Assembly (NCBI RefSeq): GCF_902506415.1 | Contig: NZ_LR733275.1 | Span: forward strand, 4,998,176 to 5,062,175 | Length of the DNA: 64,000 nucleotides | Reading direction: 5' to 3' | Source: Massilia sp. 9I | GTDB lineage: Bacteria > Pseudomonadota > Gammaproteobacteria > Burkholderiales > Burkholderiaceae_D | Shown here: in pieces, positions 52,283 through 61,091 of the stretch | Numbering within the stretch: the stretch's first letter is position 1 | Layout: every line of letters begins with the position of its first letter | The notes under the pieces: model-generated | Databases searched by the model: none | Told to the model about the DNA's origin: nothing | Seen by the model: the letters and a program-made list of their open reading frames with translations, nothing else | Program-made: the position numbers and the translations under genes

Positions 52283-52756
52283 GTGGGCGTCGAGATCGAG
52301 CGCAAGTTCCTGCTTTCCGGCGACGGCTGGCGCAGCCTGGGCGAGCCCGTCCTGCTGCGCCAGGGCTACCTGAATTCCGACCCGTTGCGCACCGTGCGCG
52401 TGCGCATCGAGGGGGACAAAGGCGTCCTTACCATCAAGAGCAAGAACACGGGCGCCACCCGCGACGAGTGGGAGTATCCGGTTCCCCTGGAAGACGCGCA
52501 GGAATTGCTGGACCGCTTGTGCGAACGCCCGCTGGTCGAGAAATACCGGCGCCGCATCGAGCACGGCGGTTTCACCTGGGAAGTCGACGAGTTCCTGGGC
52601 GAGAACGCTGGCCTGGTGGTGGCCGAGATCGAGCTGCCCCTTGAGGACACCGTGTTCGACAAGCCAGACTGGATCGGCCAGGAAGTCACCGGCGACAAGC
52701 GCTACTACAACTCCAGCCTGATCCGTTTCCCATTTACTCAATGGACCAATTCATGA
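52283..52756 (+). CDS. CYTH-domain protein (inorganic triphosphatase-like)
   Basis: A 157-residue protein starting with GTG 52283. The signature ExExK is intact (VEIERKFL: Glu4, Glu6, Lys8), followed by RVRIEGDKGVLTIKSK and the later acidic strand VAEIELP. Bacterial members usually hydrolyse triphosphate with Mg2+ or Mn2+. It overlaps the next gene by 4 nt (ATGA). Confidence 0.88.
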   Translation: MGVEIERKFLLSGDGWRSLGEPVLLRQGYLNSDPLRTVRVRIEGDKGVLTIKSKNTGATRDEWEYPVPLEDAQELLDRLCERPLVEKYRRRIEHGGFTWEVDEFLGENAGLVVAEIELPLEDTVFDKPDWIGQEVTGDKRYYNSSLIRFPFTQWTNS

Positions 52757-53898
52757 ATCATGTTTCCCGCCGCAGCGTGCTGGCCCTGGCGCTGGCCGCA
52801 CTGCTGCCAGCGGCCGCCATTGCCGCGCCGCCCGCCGCCTATTTCCCGCCCCAAGGAGACTGGGCCCGCAAATCTCCCGCCGAACTCGGCATGGACCCGG
52901 CCGCGCTGGCCGCCGCTATCCAGTTCGCGCAGTCGCACGAGACCGCGCGCGCCGTCGACTTCTCGGACCAGGAAGCCACTTTCGGCAGCCGCCTCGGCTC
53001 GATGCCGACCCGCCGCGCCCGCACCAACGGGCTGGTGATCTACAAGGGCTACGTGGTGGCAGAGTTTGGCGACACCCAGTTTGTCGACCCGACCTATTCG
53101 GTGGCCAAGAGCATGCTGGCGACGGTGGCCGGCGTGGCCGTGCGCGACGGCCGCATCGCCGTCGACGAGCCGGTGGCCAAGCGCGTGAATGACGGCGGCT
53201 ATGCCTCGCCCCAGAACGCCCGCATCACCTGGCAGCACCATCTGCAGCAGGAATCGGAATGGGAAGGCAGCCTGTGGGGCAAGAATGCCGACTTCATCGG
53301 CAAGGAAGCCTTCGGCGCGGGCGAACGCAAGCCGCGCGCACAACAAGCCCCGGGCGGCTTCTACGAATACAACGACGTGCGCATCAACCGCTTCGCGCTG
53401 TCGCTGCTGCGCGTGTTCGACCAGGCCGTGCCGGACGTGTTCCAGCAGCAGGTGATGGATCCGATCGGCGCCTCGAATACCTGGAAGTGGGTCCCGTACC
53501 ACAACAGCTATGTGGACCTGAACGGCAAGCAGGTGCCCTCGGTCAGCGGCGGCACGCGCTGGGGTGGCGGCATGTGGATCAATTCCTGGGACATGGCGCG
53601 CTTCGGCTACCTGTGGCTGCGGGGCGGGGCCTGGAACGGCAAGCAGGTGCTGCCGCCGAACTACGTCAAGGCGGCCTTGACGCCGAGTGCACATGGTCCG
53701 GATTACGGCTATCTCTGGTGGCTCAATACCAAGGGCAAAAACCTGCCGGGCTTGCCTGCGAACGCCTACGCCGCACTGGGCGCGGGAAGCAACACCATCC
53801 TCGTCTCGCCTGATCACGATCTCGTGATCGTCTGGCGCTGGCACGCCGGCAACGCCGCCGACTTCGCCACCAGGGTCATCGCGGCCATCCGCCGCTGA
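52753..53898 (+). CDS. Exported serine hydrolase, beta-lactamase class C fold
   Basis: A 381-residue protein from ATG 52753; that start gives ATGA coupling with the CYTH gene (ATG 52741 is an alternative). HVSRRSVLALALAALLPAAAIA is a signal peptide with a Tat-like SRR. The SxxK pair is Ser116/Lys119 in YSVAKSM and a YxN-type motif is YNDVR; GGGMWINSWDMARFG follows. Esterase, peptidase or beta-lactamase activity cannot be told apart from sequence. Confidence 0.87.
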   Translation: MNHVSRRSVLALALAALLPAAAIAAPPAAYFPPQGDWARKSPAELGMDPAALAAAIQFAQSHETARAVDFSDQEATFGSRLGSMPTRRARTNGLVIYKGYVVAEFGDTQFVDPTYSVAKSMLATVAGVAVRDGRIAVDEPVAKRVNDGGYASPQNARITWQHHLQQESEWEGSLWGKNADFIGKEAFGAGERKPRAQQAPGGFYEYNDVRINRFALSLLRVFDQAVPDVFQQQVMDPIGASNTWKWVPYHNSYVDLNGKQVPSVSGGTRWGGGMWINSWDMARFGYLWLRGGAWNGKQVLPPNYVKAALTPSAHGPDYGYLWWLNTKGKNLPGLPANAYAALGAGSNTILVSPDHDLVIVWRWHAGNAADFATRVIAAIRR

Positions 53899-53905
53899 CG
53901 TCCTT

Positions 53906-53930
53906 CTCCGGCGGCGAGCAGCCGCCGGAG
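53906..53930 (+). terminator. Hairpin after the serine hydrolase
   Basis: CTCCGGCGGC-gagca-GCCGCCGGAG, a perfect 10-bp stem 7 nt after the stop codon, with no T-run. Confidence 0.55.
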
Positions 53931-54016
53931 CTTCCGACATTTCCATCAAACTCGAAGCGACGGCTTGCGCCGTCTGTTGACGCACGTCCGTACCTCGGCT
54001 CTCTCATCGGTAAAAA

Positions 54017-54049
54017 TGTAAACGCAAATGAGAATGATTCCTGTTTACA
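54017..54049. promoter_or_regulatory. Fur-box-like site flanked by an inverted repeat, upstream of siderophore receptor 1
   Basis: AAATGAGAATGATT at about 54026-54039 resembles half to two-thirds of a Fur box. It is framed exactly by TGTAAAC (54017-54023) and GTTTACA (54043-54049), a perfect 7-bp inverted repeat. About 80 bp upstream of the receptor gene. Iron control by Fur is likely; the outer repeat suggests a second factor. Confidence 0.6.
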
Positions 54050-54124
54050 TGTGGAGATCTTTTCTTTACAATAATTTTCATCGATGAGCCTTTATTAACT
54101 TTGACTGCCAAGGAATAGCTTCGT

Positions 54125-56383
54125 ATGAAAACAATAACAAGCCGCAAACACCCGCAAGCACACGCGATGGGCGTCGCCCTGGCGACCGTCCTGCTGCCGC
54201 TGGCGGCGCACGCAAACGACGTGGACAATGCGGCAGCCCCTGACATCACGCCATCCTCGAAAGTCGAGATCGTGGGCAAGGCCGAGAACGCATTCAAGGC
54301 CGAGCACGCCTCGTCGCCGAAGTACACCGAGAAGCTGCTCGATACCGCGCAGACGGTGCAGGTCATCAAGAAGGAACTCTTCGAGCAGCAGGGCGCCGTG
54401 ACCCTGACCGAAGCCCTGCGCAATACCCCGGGCGTGGGCGCCTTCTTCCTGGGCGAGAACGGCAACACCAACACCGGCGACGCGATCTTCATGCGCGGCT
54501 TCGACACCTCGGGCAGCATTTTTGTCGACGGCGCGCGCGACATCGGCTCGATCTCGCGCGACACCTTCAACCTGGAACAGATCGACGTCCTGAAGGGACC
54601 TGCCGGCACCGACACCGGCCGCGGTTCGCCGACCGGCTCGATCAACCTGGTCAGCAAGAAAGCCAACCTGAACCGCGCCAGCTCGGGCTCGGTCCTGGGC
54701 GGCACCGATTCGCAGAAGCGCGCCACCGTCGACGTCAACACCGTCCTGAACGCCGAGCGCGGCATCGCCCTGCGCCTGAACGCGATGGCGCAGGATTCCG
54801 GCGTCCCGGGGCGCGACGTGGTCAAGCACAAGCGCTGGGCAGTGGCCCCGAGCCTCGGTTTCGGCCTGAACGGCCCGACCCGCGTCTACCTCGATTACCT
54901 GCACGTGGACCAGGACAATGTGCCAGACGGCGGCGTCCCGACCGTCGGCCTGCCTGGCTACACCAGCCCCGATCCGGCCCGTCCTTTCATCGGCAATGCG
55001 GCCCCGGTCGATCCCGAAAACTTCTACGGCGCTAATACCGACTTCGACAAGGTGAAAGCCGACATGGCGACCATCCGTGTCGAGCACGAATTCTCGCCCA
55101 ACATGCGCCTGTCGAACGTCAGCCGCTACGGCCGCACCAAGCAGGATTACCTCCTGAGCGCCTGGCTGGCCAGCAGCGCGAACTTCGGCACGCCGGTGAT
55201 CGCCGATCCGTCCACCTGGACCGTGGCGCGCAGCACCCGTACCGTCAAGGATGCCGAAAACAAGATCCTGACCAACCAGACCGTGTTGACCACCGACTTC
55301 GACACCGGCAGTCTGAACCACACCCTGGTTACCGGCATCGAGTTCGTCAACGAGACCCAGATCACCTACGGCCGCACCGGCCTCGGCACGCTCCCGGCCG
55401 CCAACCTGTACCGTCCGAACCCGGCCGATCCGGTGAGCGGCCTGACCCTGGCCCGCACCGGCGCCTACACCGAAGGCGACGTCGACACCCAGAGCCTGTT
55501 CGCCTTCGACACCATCAAGCTGGGCGAGAAGTGGATCTTCAACGGCGGCGTGCGCGTGGACCGCTTCCGCGGCGCCTACAATGCGGTGGCGCTGACCAAC
55601 AACATGCTGGTGCCGACCCGCCTGAACGTGCGTGAAACCCTGGTCAACGGCAAGGCTTCGCTCCTGTACAAGCCGAGCGCCAACAGCAGCGTGTACGGCA
55701 TGGTCGCCAGCTCGAAGCAGCCGCCGGGCGCCAACTTCACGACCTCGACCAGCGCCAGCAGCGCCCAGAACCCGATCTTCGATCCGCAGGAAACCACGAC
55801 CTATGAATTCGGCGGCAAGCTCGACCTGCTGCGCCAGAAGCTGGCCCTGTCGGCGGCCCTGTTCCGCACCGACGTCAAGAACGAAGTCGAGCAGGACCCG
55901 GTCGACCTGAAGTGGTACCAGACCGGCAAGAAGCGCGTGCAGGGTGTGGAGCTGGGCATGACCGGCGCACTGGCCAGCAACTGGCTGGTGAGCGCGGGCT
56001 ACCTGTACATGGACACCAGCGTCGAAGCGGGCCGGGCGATCACCGCCAGCGGCGAGAACAGCCTGACCTACACGCCGAAATCCTCATTCACGCTGTGGAC
56101 CTCGTACGACCTCACGCCTGATTTCAAAATTGGCGGCGGCGCCCGCTTCAGCGACGAACTCAAGCGCGGCACCGATGGCGCGATCGGCACGCCCAAGTAC
56201 ACCGAGTCGTACTGGGTGTTCGATGCGATGGCCCAGTACCGCGTGAGCCCGAACCTCGACCTGCGCCTGAACGTGTACAACATCGCGGACGAGCGCTACG
56301 TGGCCAGCATTAACAAGAGCGGCTACCGCTACACGCCCGGGGCGCCGCGTGCGGCCAGCCTGACGGCGAACTTCAAGTTCTGA
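54125..56383 (+). CDS. TonB-dependent siderophore receptor 1
   Basis: A 752-residue outer-membrane receptor. Signal peptide to about VLLPLAAHA. Plug domain (residues about 55-180): LDTAQTVQVIKKELFEQQGA, LTEALRNTPGV, FMRGFDTSGSIFVDGARDIG and DVLKGPAGTDTGRG. The barrel ends in SLTANFKF with the C-terminal Phe. The plug pattern is that of ferric-siderophore receptors with a catecholate-like bias. A Fur-box-like site lies upstream. Confidence 0.92.
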   Translation: MKTITSRKHPQAHAMGVALATVLLPLAAHANDVDNAAAPDITPSSKVEIVGKAENAFKAEHASSPKYTEKLLDTAQTVQVIKKELFEQQGAVTLTEALRNTPGVGAFFLGENGNTNTGDAIFMRGFDTSGSIFVDGARDIGSISRDTFNLEQIDVLKGPAGTDTGRGSPTGSINLVSKKANLNRASSGSVLGGTDSQKRATVDVNTVLNAERGIALRLNAMAQDSGVPGRDVVKHKRWAVAPSLGFGLNGPTRVYLDYLHVDQDNVPDGGVPTVGLPGYTSPDPARPFIGNAAPVDPENFYGANTDFDKVKADMATIRVEHEFSPNMRLSNVSRYGRTKQDYLLSAWLASSANFGTPVIADPSTWTVARSTRTVKDAENKILTNQTVLTTDFDTGSLNHTLVTGIEFVNETQITYGRTGLGTLPAANLYRPNPADPVSGLTLARTGAYTEGDVDTQSLFAFDTIKLGEKWIFNGGVRVDRFRGAYNAVALTNNMLVPTRLNVRETLVNGKASLLYKPSANSSVYGMVASSKQPPGANFTTSTSASSAQNPIFDPQETTTYEFGGKLDLLRQKLALSAALFRTDVKNEVEQDPVDLKWYQTGKKRVQGVELGMTGALASNWLVSAGYLYMDTSVEAGRAITASGENSLTYTPKSSFTLWTSYDLTPDFKIGGGARFSDELKRGTDGAIGTPKYTESYWVFDAMAQYRVSPNLDLRLNVYNIADERYVASINKSGYRYTPGAPRAASLTANFKF

Positions 56384-56393
56384 CCTTCGAAAA

Positions 56394-57107
56394 TCACTGC
56401 TTGCGCTGCTGCGCAAACCACTCGAACAAGCCGGCCTCGCCGTAGGCATGTACCCACGCCTCGATGTGGCCGGCTTCCGGCAGCACCGTGTACTTCACGT
56501 TGCCGCCCTGCGCCTTGAGCGCTTCCACCATGCGTGCCGATTCCTGTTCCGGCACCGCGTCATCCTTCAGGCCGTGGAAAGCCCACACCGGAATGTCCTT
56601 GAGGCTGCGCGTCAGGCGCGGAATGCCGCCGCCGCAGATCGGCGCCACTGCCGCGAAGTACTCCGGATAGCGTGAGGCGAAATCCCAGGCGCCATAGCCG
56701 CCCATGCTGATGCCCGTGAGGTAGACGCGCTTGGGGTCGACGTTGTAACGCTTGAGCACATCGTCGAGCATGGATTTGAGCAGGAAGGCGTCCCACCACT
56801 GGCCGTCGGGAATCTGGGGCGAGACCACCATGAAGGGAAAGTCCGGATCCTTCTCGACGATCGCCGGCGGGCCCCAGGCCTTTACCTTGTTCAGGTCGGT
56901 GCCGCGCTCGCCGGAGCCGTGAAGGAAGACGATCAGCGGCACCTTGTCGCCCTTGTTCGAATAGGACTTCGGCAGGAAGGTGAGGTAGTTGATCTTGCCC
57001 TTGATGCTGGTGCTGTGGGCTTGCTGCGGAGATTTCGTGGGGGCCGGGGCGGCGAAGGCGAGGCTGGCGGTGCAGAAGGCGAGGGTGGCGGCGGTGAGAC
57101 GGAGCAT
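56394..57107 (-). CDS. Exported alpha/beta hydrolase (esterase-like)
   Basis: A 237-residue protein from ATG 57107 with GGAGA upstream. Signal peptide LRLTAATLAFCTASLAFA. LIVFLHGSGERGTDL gives the oxyanion region; GISMGGYGAW holds the nucleophile Ser; GLKDDAVP the Asp; GHIEAW the His. This is the phospholipase/carboxylesterase or depolymerase-like fold. It lies convergent with the siderophore receptor (11-bp gap), so it could be a siderophore esterase, but the sequence does not prove this. Confidence 0.82.
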   Translation of the reverse strand: MLRLTAATLAFCTASLAFAAPAPTKSPQQAHSTSIKGKINYLTFLPKSYSNKGDKVPLIVFLHGSGERGTDLNKVKAWGPPAIVEKDPDFPFMVVSPQIPDGQWWDAFLLKSMLDDVLKRYNVDPKRVYLTGISMGGYGAWDFASRYPEYFAAVAPICGGGIPRLTRSLKDIPVWAFHGLKDDAVPEQESARMVEALKAQGGNVKYTVLPEAGHIEAWVHAYGEAGLFEWFAQQRKQ

Positions 57108-57162
57108 CTCGGGTTCTCCATGCGGCAATTGATGAGTGTCATCGACTGTAGCACGGCTTTGT

Positions 57163-57189
57163 TGGGTGGGCGGTTTTTCCGCCCACCCA
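57163..57189. terminator. TGGGTGGGCGG hairpin downstream of the DUF2863 gene
   Basis: TGGGTGGGCGG-ttttt-CCGCCCACCCA, a perfect 11-bp stem with a 5-nt loop, 5 nt beyond the stop of the minus-strand DUF2863 gene. No T-run after it. It shares its stem with the hairpin at 48822-48850. Confidence 0.6.
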
Positions 57190-57193
57190 GCGA

Positions 57194-58447
57194 TCAGTGG
57201 AAGTGTTCCGTCCCGGCCGGCGTATCTTCCGGCATCTCCGCATGCACCAGTTCGCCCGTCGGATCGGCAAACAACGGCGACCCGCAATCGTCGCAGTACT
57301 CGGCCACGTAGCGCTCGCTGATGCGCTTGATGTGCGCGACGCCCGCTTCGTTCAGGTGCGCGACGATCTCGTTGAGCGGCGTCAGCGGGGCAGGGCTGGC
57401 GGCGAACGGGCCCTCCATCGGCGTGCCATTCTCGTCTTCCTGGCCATACAGCGGCCACACGATGCCGTACATGACGTCGCTGTCCTGGCGCATGGTGAAC
57501 GAGACGCGATATTCGTCGATCTGGATGTCGGCCGATTCTTCGCCGAAGCCGGCGATCACGGCGCGCAGGTCGGATGCTTCCACGCCCAGGGTATGGGTCA
57601 GGTAGTGCACGGCGGCGCGGATCGAGATCGGGCGGATCAGCTTGTCGGCTTCGCGGCAGGCCACGTAATAGGCTTCCGGCAGCAGCAGCTCGACGCCGCA
57701 GCCCGGCAACAGGCGCGCGATGTTGGCGCTGCCCTGGGCGCGCCACTGTTCGAGCGCGCGGTTGCGCTCTTCGGCGAAGCCGATGTGGTGCTGGGGCTCC
57801 TGCCAGCGGAACATCGGCGCCCCTTGCGGCGCGACGATCGCCACCAGCAGGTAGCGGGTGTCGGCCAGGAAGGGCGCGGTCTCGTCCACGCGCGCGGCCG
57901 GCTTGAGCGTGCCGCCCTTGTGCGCGGCGGCGGCCAGCTTGTGGGTCAGGGCATAGGTCTCGGTATGGGCGCGCGGCAGCTGGTCGATCGAGTACAGCGT
58001 CGGCGCCATCGCGATGCGGGTGCCTTCGGCCAGCAGGTGGGCGGAAAAGTGCGCCTGCAGGGTGGTCAGAATCTCCGAAGGGATATTGCCCGAGGCGATG
58101 TTGAAGCGGGTCCAGGCGAGCACCGGCGCCGCCACCAGCAGGGCCTGCCAGGTGACGTCGCTGCCGTCCTGCTGCTCGACCATGGTGGCCGATTCGCTCA
58201 CCGCTTCGACCGCATCCATCAAGACGTCGTAGGAGGCGAGATCGTCCTTGAACAGGGCGTTCAGCGCGGCGTCGATGCTGTCCTGGTGGTTGGTCTTGAG
58301 CAGCTTCTGCAGTTGCGTGTCCAGTTGGTGCTCCCAGGTCCGTTCCTCGACGCGGCTGGCGGCCTGCATGATGGCTTGCGCAATGCTGACGAGACGCTGG
58401 CTTTCGACGGAGAGTTTAGGGGTTGAATCTTTGGAAGGACGACGCAT
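57194..58447 (-). CDS. DUF2863 family protein
   Basis: A 417-residue cytoplasmic protein from ATG 58447 (TTG 58471 is possible). The N-terminus reads LSVESQRLVSIAQAIMQAASRVEERTWE, the DUF2863 opening common in Burkholderiales. The C-terminus has a putative metal site YCDDCGSPLFADP. Function unknown. Divergent from the second siderophore receptor. Confidence 0.82.
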   Translation of the reverse strand: MRRPSKDSTPKLSVESQRLVSIAQAIMQAASRVEERTWEHQLDTQLQKLLKTNHQDSIDAALNALFKDDLASYDVLMDAVEAVSESATMVEQQDGSDVTWQALLVAAPVLAWTRFNIASGNIPSEILTTLQAHFSAHLLAEGTRIAMAPTLYSIDQLPRAHTETYALTHKLAAAAHKGGTLKPAARVDETAPFLADTRYLLVAIVAPQGAPMFRWQEPQHHIGFAEERNRALEQWRAQGSANIARLLPGCGVELLLPEAYYVACREADKLIRPISIRAAVHYLTHTLGVEASDLRAVIAGFGEESADIQIDEYRVSFTMRQDSDVMYGIVWPLYGQEDENGTPMEGPFAASPAPLTPLNEIVAHLNEAGVAHIKRISERYVAEYCDDCGSPLFADPTGELVHAEMPEDTPAGTEHFH

Positions 58448-58596
58448 GGCGCTAGGGGTCTCTCTTTTCAATAATGGTCAAGGTCATGATAAACCCATAT
58501 CCCGGGTATTGTAGTTGATTCGCCCACATGCCACGAACACATGACCCGTTGAGGGATGGAAAGCCTGCGCTTGCAAAAAACCTAAATAGAAACCAT

Positions 58597-58615
58597 AATG
58601 CGAATCGTTCTCATT
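58597..58615. promoter_or_regulatory. Fur box upstream of siderophore receptor 2
   Basis: AATGCGAATCGTTCTCATT agrees well with the 19-bp Fur consensus (AATGN...CATT ends and the central GAATCGTTCTC). It lies about 50 bp upstream of the receptor start. Confidence 0.75.
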
Positions 58616-58665
58616 AAAATTTCGGAATTCGGCAGCCTTGTCGGGTTTCTCTAGCTAAGAAGAAA

Positions 58666-61005
58666 ATGACCACGATTACCTCGCAGGCCAGCCGCAGCTT
58701 CATCAAAAGCAAGAAACACTCCCGTCCGTCCGCCCCCGCCCTGGCAGCTCCGGCATTGGCCGTGCTGGCTTCGCTGGCGATGCCGCTGGCCTACGCCGCC
58801 GGCGTCGAGGAAGCGCCGGAACTGGTCGAAGGCGCCACGCTCCCGCAGGTGCGCATCAACGCCGGCGCCGACCGCTCGGTGCAGGGCCCGGTCCGTGCGA
58901 GTTCCGATAAGTTCACCGCGCCGCTGCTCGACACCCCGAAATCGGTCACCGTCGTGACTTCCGAAACGATTTCGCAGACCGGCGCCGTGTCGCTGACCGA
59001 CGCCCTGCGCACCGTCCCCGGCATCACCATCGGCGCAGCCGAAGGCGGCAACCCGGTGGGCGACAACCTGTTCATCCGCGGCTACAACGCCCAGACCGAC
59101 ACCTACATCGACGGCGTGCGCGACTCCGGTTCGCAGTCGCGCGAGATCTTCGCCATCGAGCAGATCGAAGTGGTCAAGGGCCCGAACTCGGCGCTGGGCG
59201 GCCGTTCCTCGGCCGGCGGCGGCATCAACATCGTCACCAAGACTGCGAAAGAGACCGACTTCAACAACGCCACCATCGGCATCGGCACCGACAAGTACCG
59301 CCGCGTGACGGGCGATATCAACCGTGTGATCGGCAACAATGCCGCCTTCCGCCTGAACGTGATGGCACACGAGAACGATATCGCCGGCCGCGACGTCGTC
59401 GGTGGCGACCGCTGGGGCGTCGCCCCGAGCGTCACCTTCGGCCTCACCGGTCCGACCAAGGCGGTGCTGAGCTACTACCACATGCAAAGCAGCGAGATCC
59501 CGGATACCGGCATCCCGTTCAACAACCCGATCACCACCGGCGCCAACATGGCGAACAACGGCGGCGGCACCCCGTTCACCGTGGACCGCGAAGCCTTCTA
59601 CGGCCTGGCCAACCGCGACTTCCGCGACACCAAGACCGACGTCGCCACCGTCGACCTGCGCCACGAACTGAGCGCCAACCTGGCCATTCGCAACGTCACC
59701 CGCTGGGGCAAGAGCGGCCAGGACTACGTCTGGACCCAGCCGGACGACTCGAAGGGCAACACCGTCCTGTACGGCACCGTCTGGCGCCGCGCCAACACCC
59801 GCATCGTCGACACCGAGACCCTCGCCAACTCGACCAGCCTTACCGGCAACTTCACGACCGCCGGCATCAAGCACAGCTTCAATGCGGGCGTCGAATTCTC
59901 GCGCGAGCAGACCGACCGCGGCACCTATGTGTTCACCCCGGGCACCAACAACCCGCTGACCGGCACCTTCACCTGCCCGACCGCAGGCAGCACGACCCTG
60001 TACAACTGCACCACGCTGGCCAACCCGAATCCCTACGATCCGTGGGTGTACACCCGCACGCAGTCGCCGACGCTCACCAGCGTCAAGACCCGCACCCGCG
60101 CCGTGTACGGCTTCGACACCATTGAATTCACCCCGCAGTGGCTGCTGAACATCGGCGCGCGCTGGGATGACTTCCAGAGCAAGCTGGACACCCCGGCCGT
60201 CGGCACCACCGCCGCCACCCGCGCCGAAGTCAATTCGAACTTCGACACCTACCAGGCCGGCCTGGTGTACAAGCCGAAGGCCAACGGCAGCATCTACGTC
60301 TCGTGGGCGACGTCCGCCACCCCGCCGGGCAATGACGGCGGCGACGGCCTGGACGCGCTAACCGTGCAAATCCAGAACCTGCAGCCGCAGAAGAGCCGCA
60401 GCATCGAGCTGGGCACCAAGTGGGAAGTGCTGCCGGGCGGCCGCCTGTCGCTCAGCGCTGCCGTGTTCAAGAGCGACATGGACAACGCCCGCGTCACCGC
60501 GCCGGACGGCACCACCCGGAACGTAGGCCGCAAGGAACTCGAAGGCGTCGAGTTCGGCCTGTCGGGCCGCATCACCCGCGCGTGGACCGTGTTCGGCGGC
60601 TACACCTACCTGCACGGCGTTATCGCCGATAACGGCTTCGTGAATAGCGGCACGACTGCTGTGCCACGCTGGACCCCGTCGCCGTTCAACGGCAACGCCT
60701 TCCCGACCACGCCGAAGCACAGCGCTTCGCTGTGGACGACCTACGCGCTCACCAAGGACCTGACGGTCGGCGGCGGCGCCAACTTCGTGGATCGCCAGTT
60801 CGCCAACGTCAATAACAACAAGTATTCGCCGGCCTACACCCGGTTCGACGCGATGGCGACCTATACGCTGAACCCGAACGTATCGTTCCAGCTGAACATC
60901 CAGAACCTGACGGACAAGTTCTACTTCGACCGCGTCTCCTCGCCGCACTACGCGGGCGTGGGCGCGGGCCGCTCGGCCAGCTTGATGGCCAACCTCAAGT
61001 TCTGA
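58666..61005 (+). CDS. TonB-dependent siderophore receptor 2 (Fiu-like)
   Basis: A 779-residue outer-membrane receptor. A long signal region ends at MPLAYAAG. The plug reads LDTPKSVTVVTSETISQTGA, LTDALRTVPGITIGAAEGG, FIRGYNAQTDTYIDGVRDSG and EVVKGPNSALGGRSS; the C-terminal strand is SLMANLKF. Resembles Fiu/catecholate receptors. The downstream PiuC gene is a frequent partner. Confidence 0.93.
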   Translation: MTTITSQASRSFIKSKKHSRPSAPALAAPALAVLASLAMPLAYAAGVEEAPELVEGATLPQVRINAGADRSVQGPVRASSDKFTAPLLDTPKSVTVVTSETISQTGAVSLTDALRTVPGITIGAAEGGNPVGDNLFIRGYNAQTDTYIDGVRDSGSQSREIFAIEQIEVVKGPNSALGGRSSAGGGINIVTKTAKETDFNNATIGIGTDKYRRVTGDINRVIGNNAAFRLNVMAHENDIAGRDVVGGDRWGVAPSVTFGLTGPTKAVLSYYHMQSSEIPDTGIPFNNPITTGANMANNGGGTPFTVDREAFYGLANRDFRDTKTDVATVDLRHELSANLAIRNVTRWGKSGQDYVWTQPDDSKGNTVLYGTVWRRANTRIVDTETLANSTSLTGNFTTAGIKHSFNAGVEFSREQTDRGTYVFTPGTNNPLTGTFTCPTAGSTTLYNCTTLANPNPYDPWVYTRTQSPTLTSVKTRTRAVYGFDTIEFTPQWLLNIGARWDDFQSKLDTPAVGTTAATRAEVNSNFDTYQAGLVYKPKANGSIYVSWATSATPPGNDGGDGLDALTVQIQNLQPQKSRSIELGTKWEVLPGGRLSLSAAVFKSDMDNARVTAPDGTTRNVGRKELEGVEFGLSGRITRAWTVFGGYTYLHGVIADNGFVNSGTTAVPRWTPSPFNGNAFPTTPKHSASLWTTYALTKDLTVGGGANFVDRQFANVNNNKYSPAYTRFDAMATYTLNPNVSFQLNIQNLTDKFYFDRVSSPHYAGVGAGRSASLMANLKF

Positions 61006-61040
61006 TACCCGGGTACCACCCCCGCCGGGCAACCGGATTC

Positions 61041-61073
61041 GCCCTCCTGGTTACAATCAGGGGGGCTTTTTTC
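61041..61073 (+). terminator. Terminator between receptor 2 and the PiuC gene
   Basis: GCCCTCCTG and CAGGGGGGC (one mismatch) pair around an 8-nt loop and run into six T residues. Some read-through into the PiuC gene is possible, as only 18 nt remains to its start. Confidence 0.75.
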
Positions 61074-61091
61074 TTGTGAAGGACAGTCGAC

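Noticed and set aside
57108..57746. N-terminal extension of the alpha/beta hydrolase
   Set aside because: It runs antisense-like through the DUF2863 gene in another frame; ATG 57107 has a ribosome site and begins a signal peptide.
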